A stretch of DNA of 64,000 bases from Ophiocordyceps camponoti-saundersi (nom. inval.) (GCA_003339415.1 PDHQ01000002.1:64159-128158), one strand, 5' to 3'; positions 1 through 11,810 are shown, counted from the stretch's first letter. Numbers and translations are program-made. Notes: generated by a model from the letters alone, not told the origin.

Positions 1-92
1 TGACTTGACTCTTTCTTCTTCTGTCTCCCACAGCTTCATCACTCATTTCATCATATAGTCACTTCGAGTCGCTTCCCGGTGTCCGTCAGATA

Positions 93-93
<1 letters not shown>

Positions 94-181
<88 letters not shown>
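94..181. repeat. 88-bp near-pure poly-C tract
   Basis: The tract is an uninterrupted run of C except for a GG dinucleotide at 134-135. On the other strand it is poly-G. It can form i-motif or G-quadruplex structure. It could equally be an assembly or base-calling artefact at a contig end. Confidence 0.95.
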
Positions 182-184
<3 letters not shown>

Positions 185-911
185 CCTCTCTGCCTCGTCG
201 ATCCGCCGCACGTGCGCCCCGGACTGGAAATCGAAGGATATTTCTCGATGGAACAGAGTCGAGACGCACTGTATCGATGCCTACCTACCTACCTACATAC
301 CTACCTAGGTACCTACCTATGTTTTAATCTACCTACCTAGGTATCCAGACAATATCCTCGTAACATGAGGATAGTATGGGGGATATGCGAGCGAGCGAGC
401 TGCGCCTTTTCCCCCTTCCTACCCTCCCTCAACGGGGCTTCCCTGCTCTCGTCGTCGCTGATCATCACGCAACCGACATGATAAATCATCGTCATCATCA
501 TCATCAACGTCGTCGTCGACCCGAACCAGCGTCCGTCATCAGCATGCATCGCAATCTCGTACCTGTCATCATCTACTCACTGCCCTTTCTTTTTCTCCCA
601 CCTCGTCTATCCTTGTTACATGCATTGCTCGGCAAGTATGTTCTAGGCAGAGGAGAGTCGTTCGGCTAAGGAGAGCAATATCATGTCCTTGTATCCGTAT
701 CCTTGTACGAGATATATGTGTGCTATGCATAATATATCGAGGATGACTTCTCCTCAACTGACCTCTATTGTCTACACACACACACCTACTACCTACGGAC
801 ATAGATACACATAGGTAGTTCTATGCATATATGCTAAGTACTAACTACTATCCAGCACACACGACTTACAAGCACCACCAGTGACCACAACCCCCATGAC
901 CACCACCACCA

Positions 912-916
912 CCTCC

Positions 917-948
<32 letters not shown>

Positions 949-986
949 TTCTTCTTCTTCCTCCCCCCCCCCCTCCTCCTCCTTCT
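912..986. repeat. Polypyrimidine (CTC/CTT) tract
   Basis: The plus strand is almost entirely C and T here, built from CCT and CTT triplets followed by a C run. It is preceded by a CAC triplet run from about 899. Such mirror-like pyrimidine tracts can adopt triplex (H-DNA) structure; that is a property of the class, not something shown here. Confidence 0.85.
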
Positions 987-2170
987 GCCCCCCCCCTTAA
1001 CCCGTGCCACCGGCTTTAACCCCTACCTACCCTCTCTCTCTCCAACCCCCCCTTTCCCACCACTTCAACAAAGAAAAAAAGACCTTTCTCCTCCTCCCCT
1101 TTTCCTCTCACGAGGCCTCCAGAATCGGGGAACTTTGAAAAAAAAGATAACATTAGCGCAGAGCGGATGCTTTCCCCGGGCGGAGACCTTGCCCTCCCCG
1201 TCCACTCCACTCCACTCCCCCCCTTTCTGTCCACACCCTCCCCCCCCCCCTGTCCCATGGATTGTGGAGAGCTTTGAGATTTGGCGTCTTTCGGCCGAAG
1301 GGGAATAAAAGGAAAAAAAAAAAAACAATCTTCGCCCGGTTGAGGCTCAAATCTTCAAACATGGATGACCGATCATATCCATATCATACATGTAAGCGAA
1401 GGGGGCCCAACAAGCGAGTCGAGATGTTACCCCTATTCGACGCCACGAGAACAAAAAACTACATGCATATTTTTCCCATTTCCATACGGTCCACGGAACA
1501 TACATACCTATGTATACTACGGAGTAGCATGTACGCATAGCTACTATGAATATATGATATACATACGGACATGGCATACATATGCATCTCATCGCCAGCC
1601 CACCGCCACCCGTCGTCAACCTCGTCTTCCTCCTTTCTTTCTTTCTTTCTTTTCTTTCTTCCTTCTTCTCCATCTACCGATCAGTGCCAACAGCCGATGT
1701 TTGCACGAAAAGGCCATGCATGCGAGCGAAGCCCCCCGTTAGCCCTACTCTTCGGTCCTCGGAGACATGGCCGACCCCCCTGCGCTGCAACGTCTCACTA
1801 CAGGGCAGCAAAGCTATCCGGTTATGTATGCATGTTATTCGTATATCCGTATGAATATGATACATACATACGGAAAACGCACGTACATATGTACGGAGTA
1901 GTAGACTCGGATCTGACTGATGACGGTGGGAAGGACAATACGAGACTGTATTCATGCTATCCGTGTACTCTTTACTCTTACTCCTACTCTTACTCCTCCT
2001 GCCTCCCTGCCATGTACGGATACATACATACGCATCTGCATACCTACATGCTTTCCTACCAGGTTGGTAGATAGGTAGGTATGGTATGTAACATGCATGA
2101 AGAATACCTACCCAACTGCCTACCTACCTAGGTAGTAGCTACAAGTACTACCCCAGCTTGTGTCGTATGC

Positions 2171-2192
2171 GAGAGAGAGAGAGAGAGAGAGA
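2171..2192. repeat. (GA)n microsatellite
   Basis: Eleven tandem GA units, visible directly. Confidence 0.95.
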
Positions 2193-2998
2193 AACGGAGA
2201 GACGGAGAGACAGTTGTGTGTGTGTATGGGTGTGCAGTATAGTGCTCCGTACATACCTACCTACATACCTACTATGTTCGCCGTAACTCAATCCGTACAA
2301 GGGACAATCCCTCGACATACACACATACACACATACATATATCTATACCTACTACGGAACCCGGGCCGGCCATCCTACTAACAACTAGTGGTAGAGTGGG
2401 AGTGTGACGCCTATGTATGGCCCGTCCAAAGTTCCAGAGTTGTACATACAGATGGCCGCGTGGCCCCTGGGAGGGGAGGGCAGAGGAACTCGGATGCCAA
2501 GAGGCATGTGGTGTAAAACGCCGTGACCTCTTAGGCAGACCTCCCCGAGTCGAGGCGTCTCGAGACTGGCGTCCGAGTGCTGTGAGTGAGTGAGTGAGTG
2601 AGTGTTTATATATGTGTGTATGTATGTATGTGAGTAGGTAAGTCGACGTCAGTCTGCACAGTGTCGTACAGCATCACGCATACATACATTCATATCCGTA
2701 CATGCTACACACCTATAGAGCATGCTCTACATGTTAGCTACACCTTGCAACCTACCAGTCACACTACATAAAACACACACACCTTGAGACGACGACTAAC
2801 ACGCAACAAGCCTGTCGGTGGGAGAGATGCGTATGTACATACTATCCGTACACGTGTACTACTCATGTATCCGTATACACACACTCACATGCATGTCTGT
2901 CCTTCTGCAGCATGCAAGTGTTGAGAGAGGGGGGAAGAAAAAGCCCTACGAATTGGGGGCGTGTGCCTTTTCTCTCTGCTGTGGCTTGTAAGTCGGTG

Positions 2999-3002
<4 letters not shown>

Positions 3003-3031
<29 letters not shown>
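3003..3031. repeat. (AC)n microsatellite
   Basis: About fourteen tandem AC units. Confidence 0.95.
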
Positions 3032-3033
<2 letters not shown>

Positions 3034-4261
3034 TACACAACATGCTCCCGTACATGGCCGGCGTTAATTTGACACACATGGGGTTGCCTGCACGAGCAGA
3101 GGGGAGGCGCTTATTGACCTGTTGGATTTTTTAAAATCCCCCCTCATCCCATCCCCCCCTGGTCCGGTCCTATCAGCTGTGGCCTGTATCCGTACGGACT
3201 ACGCAAAGGAGGAATCGAGAGCTGCTCATCTGTACATACATACGCATACTGGGTAGTCGAGTTGGGCGGTGCGGAGTAGGTAGGTGACAAGGCAAGGTCA
3301 TTTACTACGAAACCTGGGCAGAGTTATATATACATGCGTATATCTACAGCCCATGCAATGTCTGTCTGTCTGTATGTGTGTGTCGTACGCATTTCTGTCT
3401 CTTTTTTTTTCTTCTCTCTCTCTCCTAATCTTCCTGCTGAGCCCTCTCTTCCTCTCCATCGTTCCCTACATATACGAAGATTCGGCTGCTATTTCGCTTA
3501 TTGGTCTTTATGCCCTCATATTACTGTCATTACGCCTACGAGTTATACCAACCTCTTCCTCACCTACCTACCTACCAGTCGTGCATCATATACCTTACCT
3601 ACCTATGCATATACTGTATGTACGTATGTATGTATGACCCCCAAGTGCCCTTTCCAATACCACCTCGCTCCCCCCCCCCCCTTCAGTCGACATTGGAGGA
3701 CCTGTCCGAGGCCCCTTTTAGTATCCGAGAAGCCACAAGCCATGATATCCCCATCGACGGTGTCTCCTGTCCGTCTCACGAGGGGGATCCTGTGTTTTAT
3801 TGTATATGTATGTATGTATGTATGTATGTCGTCACCAGGCTTGCACATCTCTCGGTTCAGATAAGCGGACGACTGCGAAAGGAACTCTAGAGAAGATGCG
3901 AGAACAGGTCACGTACCTAGTATGTAGGTATGTACCTAGTATGTATGATGGTGACAAGGAAATAGGTAGTCATACGGGTAGGCATGAAAGAGCGTGTTTC
4001 CACATGCATGTAGGACTCATCCTACATACCTACCTACCTACCTTTCGGACTCGAGAACACACCTACACCTACCCAAGCATGTACGTAGAACCATATCAAG
4101 ATACCTACCTTGAAAGGCCCTGTGACCCGACTGGCCGGGCTTCAACGCCACCATCGAGACCGAACTCGACCGTCAATCCAGCTCGACGAGGGTAGCCTTG
4201 GTTGGTTGGTGGACTTGCCTCGGAAACTATGTACCTCTAACCGGCGATGCAGCCACTCACT

Positions 4262-4337
4262 TACATACATACATACATACATACATACCTAGGTAGAGAC
4301 CAGAGCACCTCATACATACATACATACATACATACAT
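4262..4337. repeat. Two (ATAC)n tetranucleotide arrays
   Basis: Two ATAC arrays, at 4262-4288 and 4311-4337, are separated by 22 bp that contains the palindrome TACCTAGGTA. The CTAC/TACC family of short repeats is typical of the intergenic DNA throughout this window. Confidence 0.9.
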
Positions 4338-4530
4338 ATACACATACAAACGAACCTGCTAGGTATCTGTTCCTACATGCCTGCTTGCCTGCCTGCCTGT
4401 CTACTCCTGCTTCCCACCTGCATGCCTGGATAGCCATCTTTGTACTTTCGTGCTGGGAGGCTTGCCTTGGGTGGCACATACGGATATTGTATGTGCATAC
4501 ATGCCTACCTACATACATACATATATACAA

Positions 4531-4531
4531 T

Positions 4532-4559
<28 letters not shown>
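4531..4559. repeat. (AC)n microsatellite
   Basis: About fourteen tandem AC units, followed by ATAC-type degenerate repeats. Confidence 0.95.
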
Positions 4560-4564
<5 letters not shown>

Positions 4565-4818
4565 TCACACACATATACACACATACACATACTCTTGCCA
4601 TCCTACCTCCCACCCACCTACATGACGCACCTAGTCCCCCCCCCCCCCAACTCCTCATCGCCACTATCAAGGTAGCATGTAGGCATCATGAGGGAGGGTA
4701 TCCGGATTCGATGAGAGTCTTCGTAACCGGAAGACCGATGATAGCAGCTTGCAACCCTCTACTCCGCTGCTGATCTCGTACGACAAAACGAAGAAGATGA
4801 GAAAAGAAGAAAGAGGTT

Positions 4819-6391
4819 CTAACTCCATCGGTTGCGCGAAGATGACTTCTGCAGAAACAGCCACCAAGCAAGGAGAACGAGTAGCGTCGATGGCACTGCA
4901 ACCGCCCAATACGTCCAGAACTTGGTCGAAACGGCCAGCTGCTTGTCTTCGGCCGAGGAGAAGAAGGCGGTGCCGAACAGCGACTGTGTAACATTGAGCC
5001 ACAGCTCATTGACCCCAAGAGTCAAGGAAACTTACCGCTATGAATGAAGCCGGTAAAAAGACCATGGTGAGAACACCAATCGTTCTCATCACGCTGCTGT
5101 CCTGACTGGCGATGATGTGGTATGCCTGCCAAGCTCGTCTCGTCAGCTGCCTCTCCGTCACTCGCCATCATGTGGCAATACCAGAGTGATTTCCGCGTTG
5201 AGCCTTTCTTGGTTCGATAACGAGCGTAGCCTCAAGCTCTTCATCAATTGCAGGTGGAAGCTCATGAATTCCTGTGACTGTTCCTTGTATGTCTTGTCGA
5301 GAGAGGCGATGGCGTCCTGAGTGAGCTTCTGGCGCCTGAGCAAGTTCTCCATGGTTTCGATCGCGGCCGCGTAAACCTCGTTGAGATGGACAGCATGCCT
5401 GGAGACGTCGTGCATCGCCACAAAATCGGCCCTCTGTCTGCCCCTTGTCTTGTGGGACGAAAACCATTAGACGAAACTTCACTTGGGAACCTGACCGGGT
5501 AATGAGGTATATACCGTTTCAATCGTCCGTACTTTATTTCGTACCCGCCAGGTGCTCTCGTCGTAAAGCTCGATGAGGTGGCTCAAGAGCGGAATGAGCA
5601 TAGCAAAAGGGTCTCTCAACTCAAGCAGAGGATCCTTATCAAGTTCCCGTCGAAGCCCATCATGAAACGCAGTGGGTGTGCCGACGCATAGAACCTTGCA
5701 GCTCCGCGGCTGGCTCCATCTTGTGAAGAAGCCCATTTCGTGCCACACGTAGTCTTTACCATCCCGCTCACGGCATTCCTTGGGATCCAAAACAGTCTTG
5801 GTCAAGCATCGAAACCACATGGCTATAGAGGAGAGGTGAATCAGTCACTGTTGCGGGAGACCAGAGAGACATACGTACAGAGGTCTACAAGGCCGTCATT
5901 GTCATCGAACGAGCTTTTGCAACCAAAGTAGCCATTGCTGTCAGTGCAGAGCTGGCTAGTGAGAAAGGTAGGCATGTTGAAGGGCGCGAGGATTCTGGCC
6001 CGGTCTTGTTCACTGCAGTCGTTTTTATATAGATCCCGATGCTCCAGGAAGCTGCGAAACAGCATCAGCAGAGAGGCCTAGATAGAAGACAGAGGTTTCC
6101 CGTACACGTAACACACGTCCGGCAGAGACTGACCATGCTACTCGGGCGTATCAGGTAAGGAATCAGCAGGGTGATCCGTCAGTCGTCACTCACTTGGACT
6201 AGGTCGACTTCTCTCGTCTTCCACGATCCTTCTTCTATGGAGGAGTGGTCAGGCCGGGCGAAAATGAGGGAACCAAGGAATGAACGTGTACACACCATAT
6301 GCCAGAAGCCTTGCCACCGCACGACTGGTTCCGGTGCCGAGGGCCATGGTGAAGATGTGAAGATCCTGACATTTTCGACGTGGCCGAACAA
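4819..6391 (-). CDS. CorA-like divalent cation transporter-family membrane protein (5' end uncertain)
   Basis: Six exons can be joined on the minus strand: up to 6391-6194, 6077-5879, 5822-5515, 5433-5182, 5101-5036 and 4983-4819. All five introns are GT-AG, 52-116 nt, with consistent phases, giving at least 395 residues. The centre carries a block (WFRCL, FFTRW, LELRDPFAM, LLSHLIELYD) that I know from fungal CorA-like proteins. An amphipathic helical stretch and two C-terminal membrane segments follow: one with TIGVLTMVFLPASF, one with FWTYWAVAVPSTLLVLLAWW. Family members usually end in this two-helix CorA pore module. The canonical GMN signature is not seen between the helices (GTAFF stands there), as is common in fungal relatives, so magnesium transport is not assured. 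No ATG is found in frame at the 5' end; the frame stays open upstream of 6391, so a further 5' exon is likely. Confidence 0.75.
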
Positions 6392-6815
6392 GTTCTGGCC
6401 TATCAGCAGTGGACGTGGTAATGCGACTTCAGGCGTGTGTGTAAGCGCCAGACAGGATCGTCGTGCATGCCCTAGTGCGACGAGGAAGAGAAGGCCTCGG
6501 ACAGGAGCTGAGGAGGACTGTCACGAAGACCAGAGTCTCTGTATCTACCTATAGAGGCAGACAGACGAGTGCTAGATGGTGTTGGCCCCGGGGAATTGGC
6601 AGGTGTCTGCGTAGGTGTGTTTCTGTGCAGTCCGTGATAATGATGTCCTGGGAAATGAGGTAGGTACGAATTTCAATGCGCTGGCGGGGGGGGGGGAGAC
6701 AGTGCGCAAAATTGACCAGCCCTCACTGTATCGATCCCCCCCACCGCTAGCGTTGCATACAGTGCTTCGCTTCAGCGCCTCGGGTCGAGACAATGACCAT
6801 CACGGTACCCTCATC
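6392..6815. other. Intergenic region upstream of PPE1
   Basis: It lies between the 5' end of the minus-strand CorA-like gene and the plus-strand PPE1 start, so it is a divergent promoter region and may include the missing first exon of the CorA-like gene. It contains a 10-base G run near 6690. I see no other gene. Confidence 0.5.
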
Positions 6816-8156
6816 ATGAGCCATCTGCAGCGGGCTTGGGCTCGGTCCAAGCTCGGGCTCGCTCACGGCGCTCTCGGCGAAGACGATGAAGAGATAGAAG
6901 CAGCAGCAGCAGCAGCAGCAGCCGTCGCCGCCCCCGATGCCGTACCCGCGCCCGCGCCCGAGGCCGACGACGACTCCTCATCGGCTTCTTCCGTCTCTTC
7001 CACCGGCACAATCATCCCGGCGCCCAGCCAGCGGCTCTTCGCTCGACCGGAGGGGTAATGCAAGACCCCTCGCAAAAACGCCCGACGTCCTCCGAGGCTG
7101 ACTCTTGTGGCCCAGCGTCGCACGCGGCCGAGCCCTGGACCCAATCCCCTGGACCACCTACTTCGAGCGCGAGTTGTTCCTCACGCCTCCCGCCGATCCA
7201 GATGTCACTTTCCATGCCTACCTCACCTCGCCCGTCGATAAAGGCGTGCTGTTCGTCATGCACCACGGCGCCGGCTCCTCCGGCCTCACCTTTGCCGTCG
7301 TCGGCGCCGATATCCGCAAGTGCCTACCCTCGGCCGGTATCCTCGCCGTCGACTGCAGGGGTCACGGCTCCACCGTCTCGCCAGACGGGCTTGCTCTCGA
7401 CCTGAGGCTCCAGACCTTGTCCGCCGACCTATACACCATGATTCAGATGACCAAGGACCAGATGGGATGGAAACAACTGCCCAACATCATCCTTGTCGGA
7501 CATTCGCTGGGGGGCGCCGTCGTCACCGACCTGGCCATGACTGGGAGGCTTGGCAATTCTCTTTTGGGCTACGCCGTGCTAGATGTCGTCGAGGGCTCCG
7601 CCATGGACGCACTGCAGAGCATGCATACCTACCTCTCCACGAGACCAACAGGCTTCGCCTCGGTGCAGGCCGCCATCGACTGGCACATCCGATCGCGAAC
7701 CGTGCGCAACTCCATCTCGGCCCGGACATCGGTCGCCCCGCTTCTCAGGCTAGACGACGGCGCCGATCCATCCCGGCCTTGGGGATGGAGGACGAACCTG
7801 GCGGCCACGCAGCCCTTTTGGGAGGGTTGGTTCGTCGGTCTCAGCAGCAAATTCTTACAGGCCAAGGGTGGCAAGCTGCTTCTACTCGCCGGCACGGATC
7901 GACTGGATACGGAACTGACCATCGGCCAGATGCAAGGTAAGGCCGCGTCGCACAAGGCATTCAGGGCAAGGATGCTGACCACTGTCAAGGCAAGTACGCG
8001 CTGCAGGTCTATCCGGAAGCCGGCCACTTCATTCAGGAGGACATCCCGGCCAAGACTGCCACCTCGCTCGTCGACTTTTACCGGAGAAATGACCGCAGTG
8101 CGCTTGTGTTGCCGCCAAAAGTATCCGACCTGCTGAAGCAAGGAAAAGCCGTGTGA
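6816..8156 (+). CDS. PPE1: Protein phosphatase 2A methylesterase 1 (PME-1/Ppe1)
   Basis: Alpha/beta hydrolase that removes the C-terminal methyl ester from the PP2A catalytic subunit, acting in cytosol and nucleus. Exons 6816-7054, 7116-7936 and 7990-8156 (GT-AG introns of 61 and 53 nt) give 408 residues. The start MSHLQRAWARSKL matches the usual Ppe1 N-terminus. An Ala-run and acidic/Ser-rich linker (about 24-63) precede the hydrolase core. The core shows the oxyanion loop HHGAGSSG (129-136), DCRGHG, the nucleophile elbow GHSLGG with Ser210, Asp236 in VLDVVEG, and the C-terminal catalytic His at about 366 in EAGHF. Length is normal for fungi. The second intron has a GTAAGG donor and a GCTGAC-type branch site. 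The 3' end faces the minus-strand secreted-protein gene. Confidence 0.95.
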
Positions 8157-8893
8157 AAGAACAGATGAGATCGCGATTGGTGCGTGTACTGTTGCCGCGA
8201 GTGAGACACAGGAAAGGAACCAACGGAAGAACGCCCCTCGACGACGGCCGAGAGATGTCGGCCTGGCGGGAAACTCGTCAGCCCGGTCTTGGGACACTTG
8301 ACATTGGTGCCGGAAGCTGCATTTCACCTTTGTTGGGGAGGCACAGTTGAAGAGAAGAAGAAGAAGAATCGGACAAGGACCAACGATGATCCCTGTGCCA
8401 TTGAAGCCACGAAACCCACACAATATACATATACATACACACGCACACGCACACACATACTCACATACATACTTGGTAGATGCCGCCACTTTGGAGGCCA
8501 AGGAGTCACGTCCACGAGGAACTGGTAGTGTCAAGACAAAAAAGCAGGATGATTCAAAAGAGCCATGATGAGGTGTGAATGGTACAAATCCGGACGCTGG
8601 CCTATCGACCAGGTATGTAAGTACTAGCCATGACGTGCGGAGAAATACATGGACGAGAACGGGAGCGAGTTCACGAGAGAAGCATCAAGCACGGGAGAAA
8701 AGCCAACTGACATATGGACAATCCAGTTCAGCCTCTATATTTTGAAACCTTCCCAACAGAGAAATCCAGATAAAGAACAACGGAGGAATAGAAGAAACTC
8801 ATATCATACACATAAAAGAGCGTGGTGATTCCTCCGTGATGTTTGGCAGGTGCTTCTTGCACGCCGGCCGCGTCCAGTCGCCTCTTGCGCTGC
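8157..8893. other. Convergent intergenic region
   Basis: This 737-bp stretch lies between the 3' ends of PPE1 and the secreted collagen-like protein gene. It should hold both 3' UTRs. It contains ATAC/AC degenerate repeats near 8424-8471. No gene is seen. Confidence 0.6.
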
Positions 8894-9631
8894 TTATGCC
8901 CGGGCCGGCTTCGGCTGAGAAGCTGAGCCAGGAACCGTGGGAGCCGAAGAATCCTTGGAAGGAGAGCCTCCAGGAGCCGGACCTCCAGCACCGGCACCAG
9001 GAGCAGGGTTGGCGGGCTTAGGGGCCGTGGACGAAGACTTGTCACCAGCAGCAGGGCTGGCGGGCTTAGCGCCCTTGGGCGAAGACTTGTCACCAGCAGG
9101 TTTGGCGGCCTCAGCGTCCTTGGACGAAGTCTTGTCACCAGCAGCGCCGGCTGCCTTCTTAGACGTCGCAGTTTCCTCGGTTTTGGGGAGGACGATATAT
9201 TGCTTGTTCATGGGCTGCTTATAATCTTCTCCCATGTAAACTTCGACCATGTCTGCTACCGGAACTTCCTTGCCGGTCTTGTCCTTGATAGTCTTAGGCA
9301 TCGCAGTCTTGCCGTCTTTCTCCATATCTTTCTTGGGGCCCGCGGCAGCAGGATCCTTGGCAGCAGCTGCTTGAGTACCAGCGCCGGGAGCACCAGCGCC
9401 GGCAGCGCCAGCGCCAGGAGCCTTGGCAGCGCCGTGAGAACCGGAAGCGCCGTGAGCACCGGCACCGCCGTTAGCACCGGCACCGCCGTTAGCACCGGCA
9501 CCGCCGTGAGAACCGGGAGAGCCCGGAGCACCGACAGAGCCAGGAGCAGGAGGAGGCTGACGCTTGGGCTCCGCCGGTGCGGCGACGGCGAGGCCAGAAA
9601 GGGCGAGGACGATGCAAGCGGCGGCCTTCAT
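8894..9631 (-). CDS. Secreted Gly/Ala/Pro-rich protein with collagen-like GXY block
   Basis: Intronless, 245 residues; I do not recognise a named family. Residues 1-18 form a clear signal peptide (MKAAACIVLALSGLAVAA) and a dibasic KR at 23-24 could be a Kex2 site. Residues 31-69 are thirteen uninterrupted Gly-X-Y triplets, rich in Ala, Ser, His and Asn. A Lys-rich middle with VPVADMVEVYMGEDY follows. The C-terminal half has three degenerate copies of a Gly-Asp-Lys-Ser-Ser / Lys-Pro-Ala unit, visible in DNA as repeats spaced 48 and 45 bp (near 9032, 9080 and 9125). There are no cysteines beyond the signal peptide and no GPI tail. The upstream minus-strand leader is rich in TTC and A runs. Likely an extracellular or wall-associated low-complexity protein; role unknown. 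Confidence 0.8.
   Translation of the reverse strand: MKAAACIVLALSGLAVAAPAEPKRQPPPAPGSVGAPGSPGSHGGAGANGGAGANGGAGAHGASGSHGAAKAPGAGAAGAGAPGAGTQAAAAKDPAAAGPKKDMEKDGKTAMPKTIKDKTGKEVPVADMVEVYMGEDYKQPMNKQYIVLPKTEETATSKKAAGAAGDKTSSKDAEAAKPAGDKSSPKGAKPASPAAGDKSSSTAPKPANPAPGAGAGGPAPGGSPSKDSSAPTVPGSASQPKPARA
9030..9146. repeat. Coding minisatellite (about 45-48 bp unit, three copies)
   Basis: The 18-mer ending in CTTGTCACCAGCAG recurs at about 9032, 9080 and 9125 with one A/T change. It encodes the repeated Ala-Gly-Asp-Lys-Ser/Thr-Ser block of the secreted protein. Unit number may vary between strains. Confidence 0.85.
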
Positions 9632-10016
9632 GATGTCGGAAGTGTTTTTTTGTTTGTTTTGGGGAAAGAAGAAGGAAGACGGTGGATGATTCTTTTTTGA
9701 GTATGTGTGAAAAAAGAGTTGATGAGGCTTCTGGAGAGCTTTTGTAAGAGAAGTGGACTTTGTGTTGTTGGAAAGGAGCTGTGAGAAGAAGAGTCTGAAA
9801 GATGGTTGAGATGATGGGTGAAGAGAAGTTGTGAGTTTGGCGAGAGGATTGGTCCTTATTTATGTCCTTGATGAGACTGCCATCGTGACCCATCTCTGGG
9901 AAGCTGAAGCCGTAGAAACAGCAAGGCGTATTTGCCATCGCAACGGTCGAGTCAGATTTAGCCTACAGGTATAAGCTTAAAAAAGACTGACCAGCTACGC
10001 GGGAAGGGGGATTTGA

Positions 10017-10043
10017 GTAGGTAAGGTAAGGTAAGGTAAGGTA
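10017..10043. repeat. (GTAAG)n pentanucleotide repeat
   Basis: Five tandem GTAAG units are visible directly. Confidence 0.9.
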
Positions 10044-10815
10044 AAGTGGGCGGCATCCGCTTTTGTCAACTGCCTAGGCTTTCAGAGAAGGCTTACTTTG
10101 TCCCCTTGTTTGGCTTGTCAGTTCGATCTTGGTTGGGGTGGGAATGACTCGTGCCTTTTGATCTGTGAGCCTCGCGGGATTATGCGGTGGTAGTTGGTTG
10201 GGACTCTCTTGAGTTGGGAGGGTAGGTGTAGTTGGACAGGGTAGTAGGGTAAGGGTAGGGCGAGATGTGTTTGGGTTGTGTCGACGGTTGATGATGTGGA
10301 ATACATACGTCTGTATCGTTGGCGAGTTGGCTTTGCAGTAGTAGACCTCGAGATGTATACTCACTCTGTCTCTGTGTTCTGTGAGAGAGGTTGACGGATG
10401 ATTTACACGCGAGTCGAGGAGGGCTACTAGCAGCAACCTACCTAGGTAGGAATAGATGCCGTATGTACACATCATCATCATCAACAACAGATCAACATGC
10501 CCCCCATACATAGGTAGGAACATACACGCTGTAACTCGAATGATTTCAAAGTTTCTACTCAAAAGGATTCAAGGCTGATTTGATGAATCAACGTTCACGG
10601 GCACATCGTCAGCGGCATGACGGGGGGGTAGCTTCTTCAACCAAGCACCACCCGTCAGGCGGACCGGCAAAGCAGATGCGCTAGTAGAGCACCGTTTCAT
10701 ACACGTCTACGGACAGGTAGGTGATCCGTAATAGGTAAGGGAGTTGGAGTTGGAGGAGGAGGTGGAGGAGGAGGAGGATCTGCTGTGTGCCTTGCATACA
10801 CTACACAGCTGGTGA

Positions 10816-10817
<2 letters not shown>

Positions 10818-10873
<56 letters not shown>
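10818..10873. repeat. (AC)n microsatellite, 56 bp
   Basis: This is the longest dinucleotide array in the window, about 28 uninterrupted units. Confidence 0.95.
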
Positions 10874-10875
<2 letters not shown>

Positions 10876-11810
10876 CTCTCAGGCTCTCTCTAAGCCTCAA
10901 CCTCGGTGAGTTGACTGACTGACTGACTGACTGACACAAGGTGGGACTCGGCGGCGCATACATATGTACATATGTAGGCGTACTCGCTCTCCGCCTCGGG
11001 CGAGGCAATGAGAAGAGCAACAAGCTGTCAGGCCAAACTGACTGACTTACACGTCGATCGAGTCTCGTCAAGTCTCAAAGCACAGAATACATACATACAT
11101 ACATACGCGAGGAGAGATGGACCATGCAGTGGAGCTTCACATCTCGGCGGCAAATGGTCTTACTCGACGAGAGCCAAGTCAGAAACCTTTTACCTTGGCT
11201 AACTGGTAGTGGAAATAAGCATACGTACATACATGATGTGGAAGCATCAATGACTCGCCCCTTGCTATTACGCCTTGTTGACTCCGTCCGGCTCGTTCCC
11301 TTTTCAATGACTCGGGCCGTTTTCGCGCAGAAGGAAAAAAAACCGGCTGGCTTTACCCTTGTACGGATAGTAGTGCTAGATATAGGTAGGTAGGCTCACT
11401 CGAGCGAGCGGAGGCGGTGTTGATGCGGCCTTTTGTCTACGGGGGGAGGGGGAAGGGAAATGGGGGGTTTAGGATGCCTGTATCTGCACCTACTAGGCAT
11501 ATCTGTCTGTCTGTGTCTGTTCTGTCTGTTCCGTCTGCATCTTGTACTTACGTTATTATTAGGCGACCATGATCCTCCTCCTCCTCCTCCTAAAAATGTG
11601 TCCGTGCTGGCGTCTTGTCTTGGCGAGCGCTCCTTTACGAGGCCCGTCACTTTTTCAATCCTCCCTGCCTCCAACCACCTCCCTTTTTCCCCCCGGTGGT
11701 GGGAGCAGCGATGGCATAGAGGGTAAGAGGGGGGCCAAACAGAGGGACTGCGATCGTCGGCAAGGTAGGTAGGTAGGTAGCTTCAAGACAACGGTCCAGA
11801 CGAGGCAGCA

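Larger units (their letters stand above)
1..4818. other. Gene-free microsatellite-rich intergenic DNA
   Basis: I see no supportable gene here. Open frames in this stretch are translations of simple repeats (CTAC/TACC/ATAC tetranucleotides, CA and GA dinucleotides, pyrimidine runs) and none has family motifs or an intron-exon pattern. Recognisable pieces are the C tract at 94-181, a CT-rich tract at about 912-986, (GA)n at 2171-2192, (AC)n at 3003-3031, (ATAC)n at 4262-4288 and 4311-4337, and (AC)n at 4531-4559. Base composition is that of the host, not of the AT-rich blocks, so this is not RIP-mutated DNA. Confidence 0.7.

Noticed and set aside
79..327. Open frames over the C tract encoding poly-Pro or poly-Gly
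   Set aside because: They are pure translations of a homopolymer with no other coding signal.
3284..3890. Open frames of 117-176 residues rich in Tyr/Cys/Thr in the left repeat region
   Set aside because: They are composed of translated TACC/ATGT microsatellites in three frames at once; no family motif and no splice pattern.
7320..7940. 206-residue open frame overlapping PPE1
   Set aside because: Shadow frame of the clear PPE1 exon; composition is Arg/His-rich as expected from a shifted GC-rich frame.
7629..8534. 301-residue minus-strand open frame over PPE1 3' end
   Set aside because: Antisense shadow of PPE1 plus AC repeats; no recognisable motif.
9030..9510. CRISPR-like spaced repeats in the secreted-protein gene
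   Set aside because: The repeats are in-frame coding minisatellites of a eukaryotic gene; spacing and composition do not fit a CRISPR array.
10074..10562. 162-residue minus-strand open frame
   Set aside because: Low-complexity Thr/Pro and Met runs over intergenic repeats; no signal of selection or homology that I can see.
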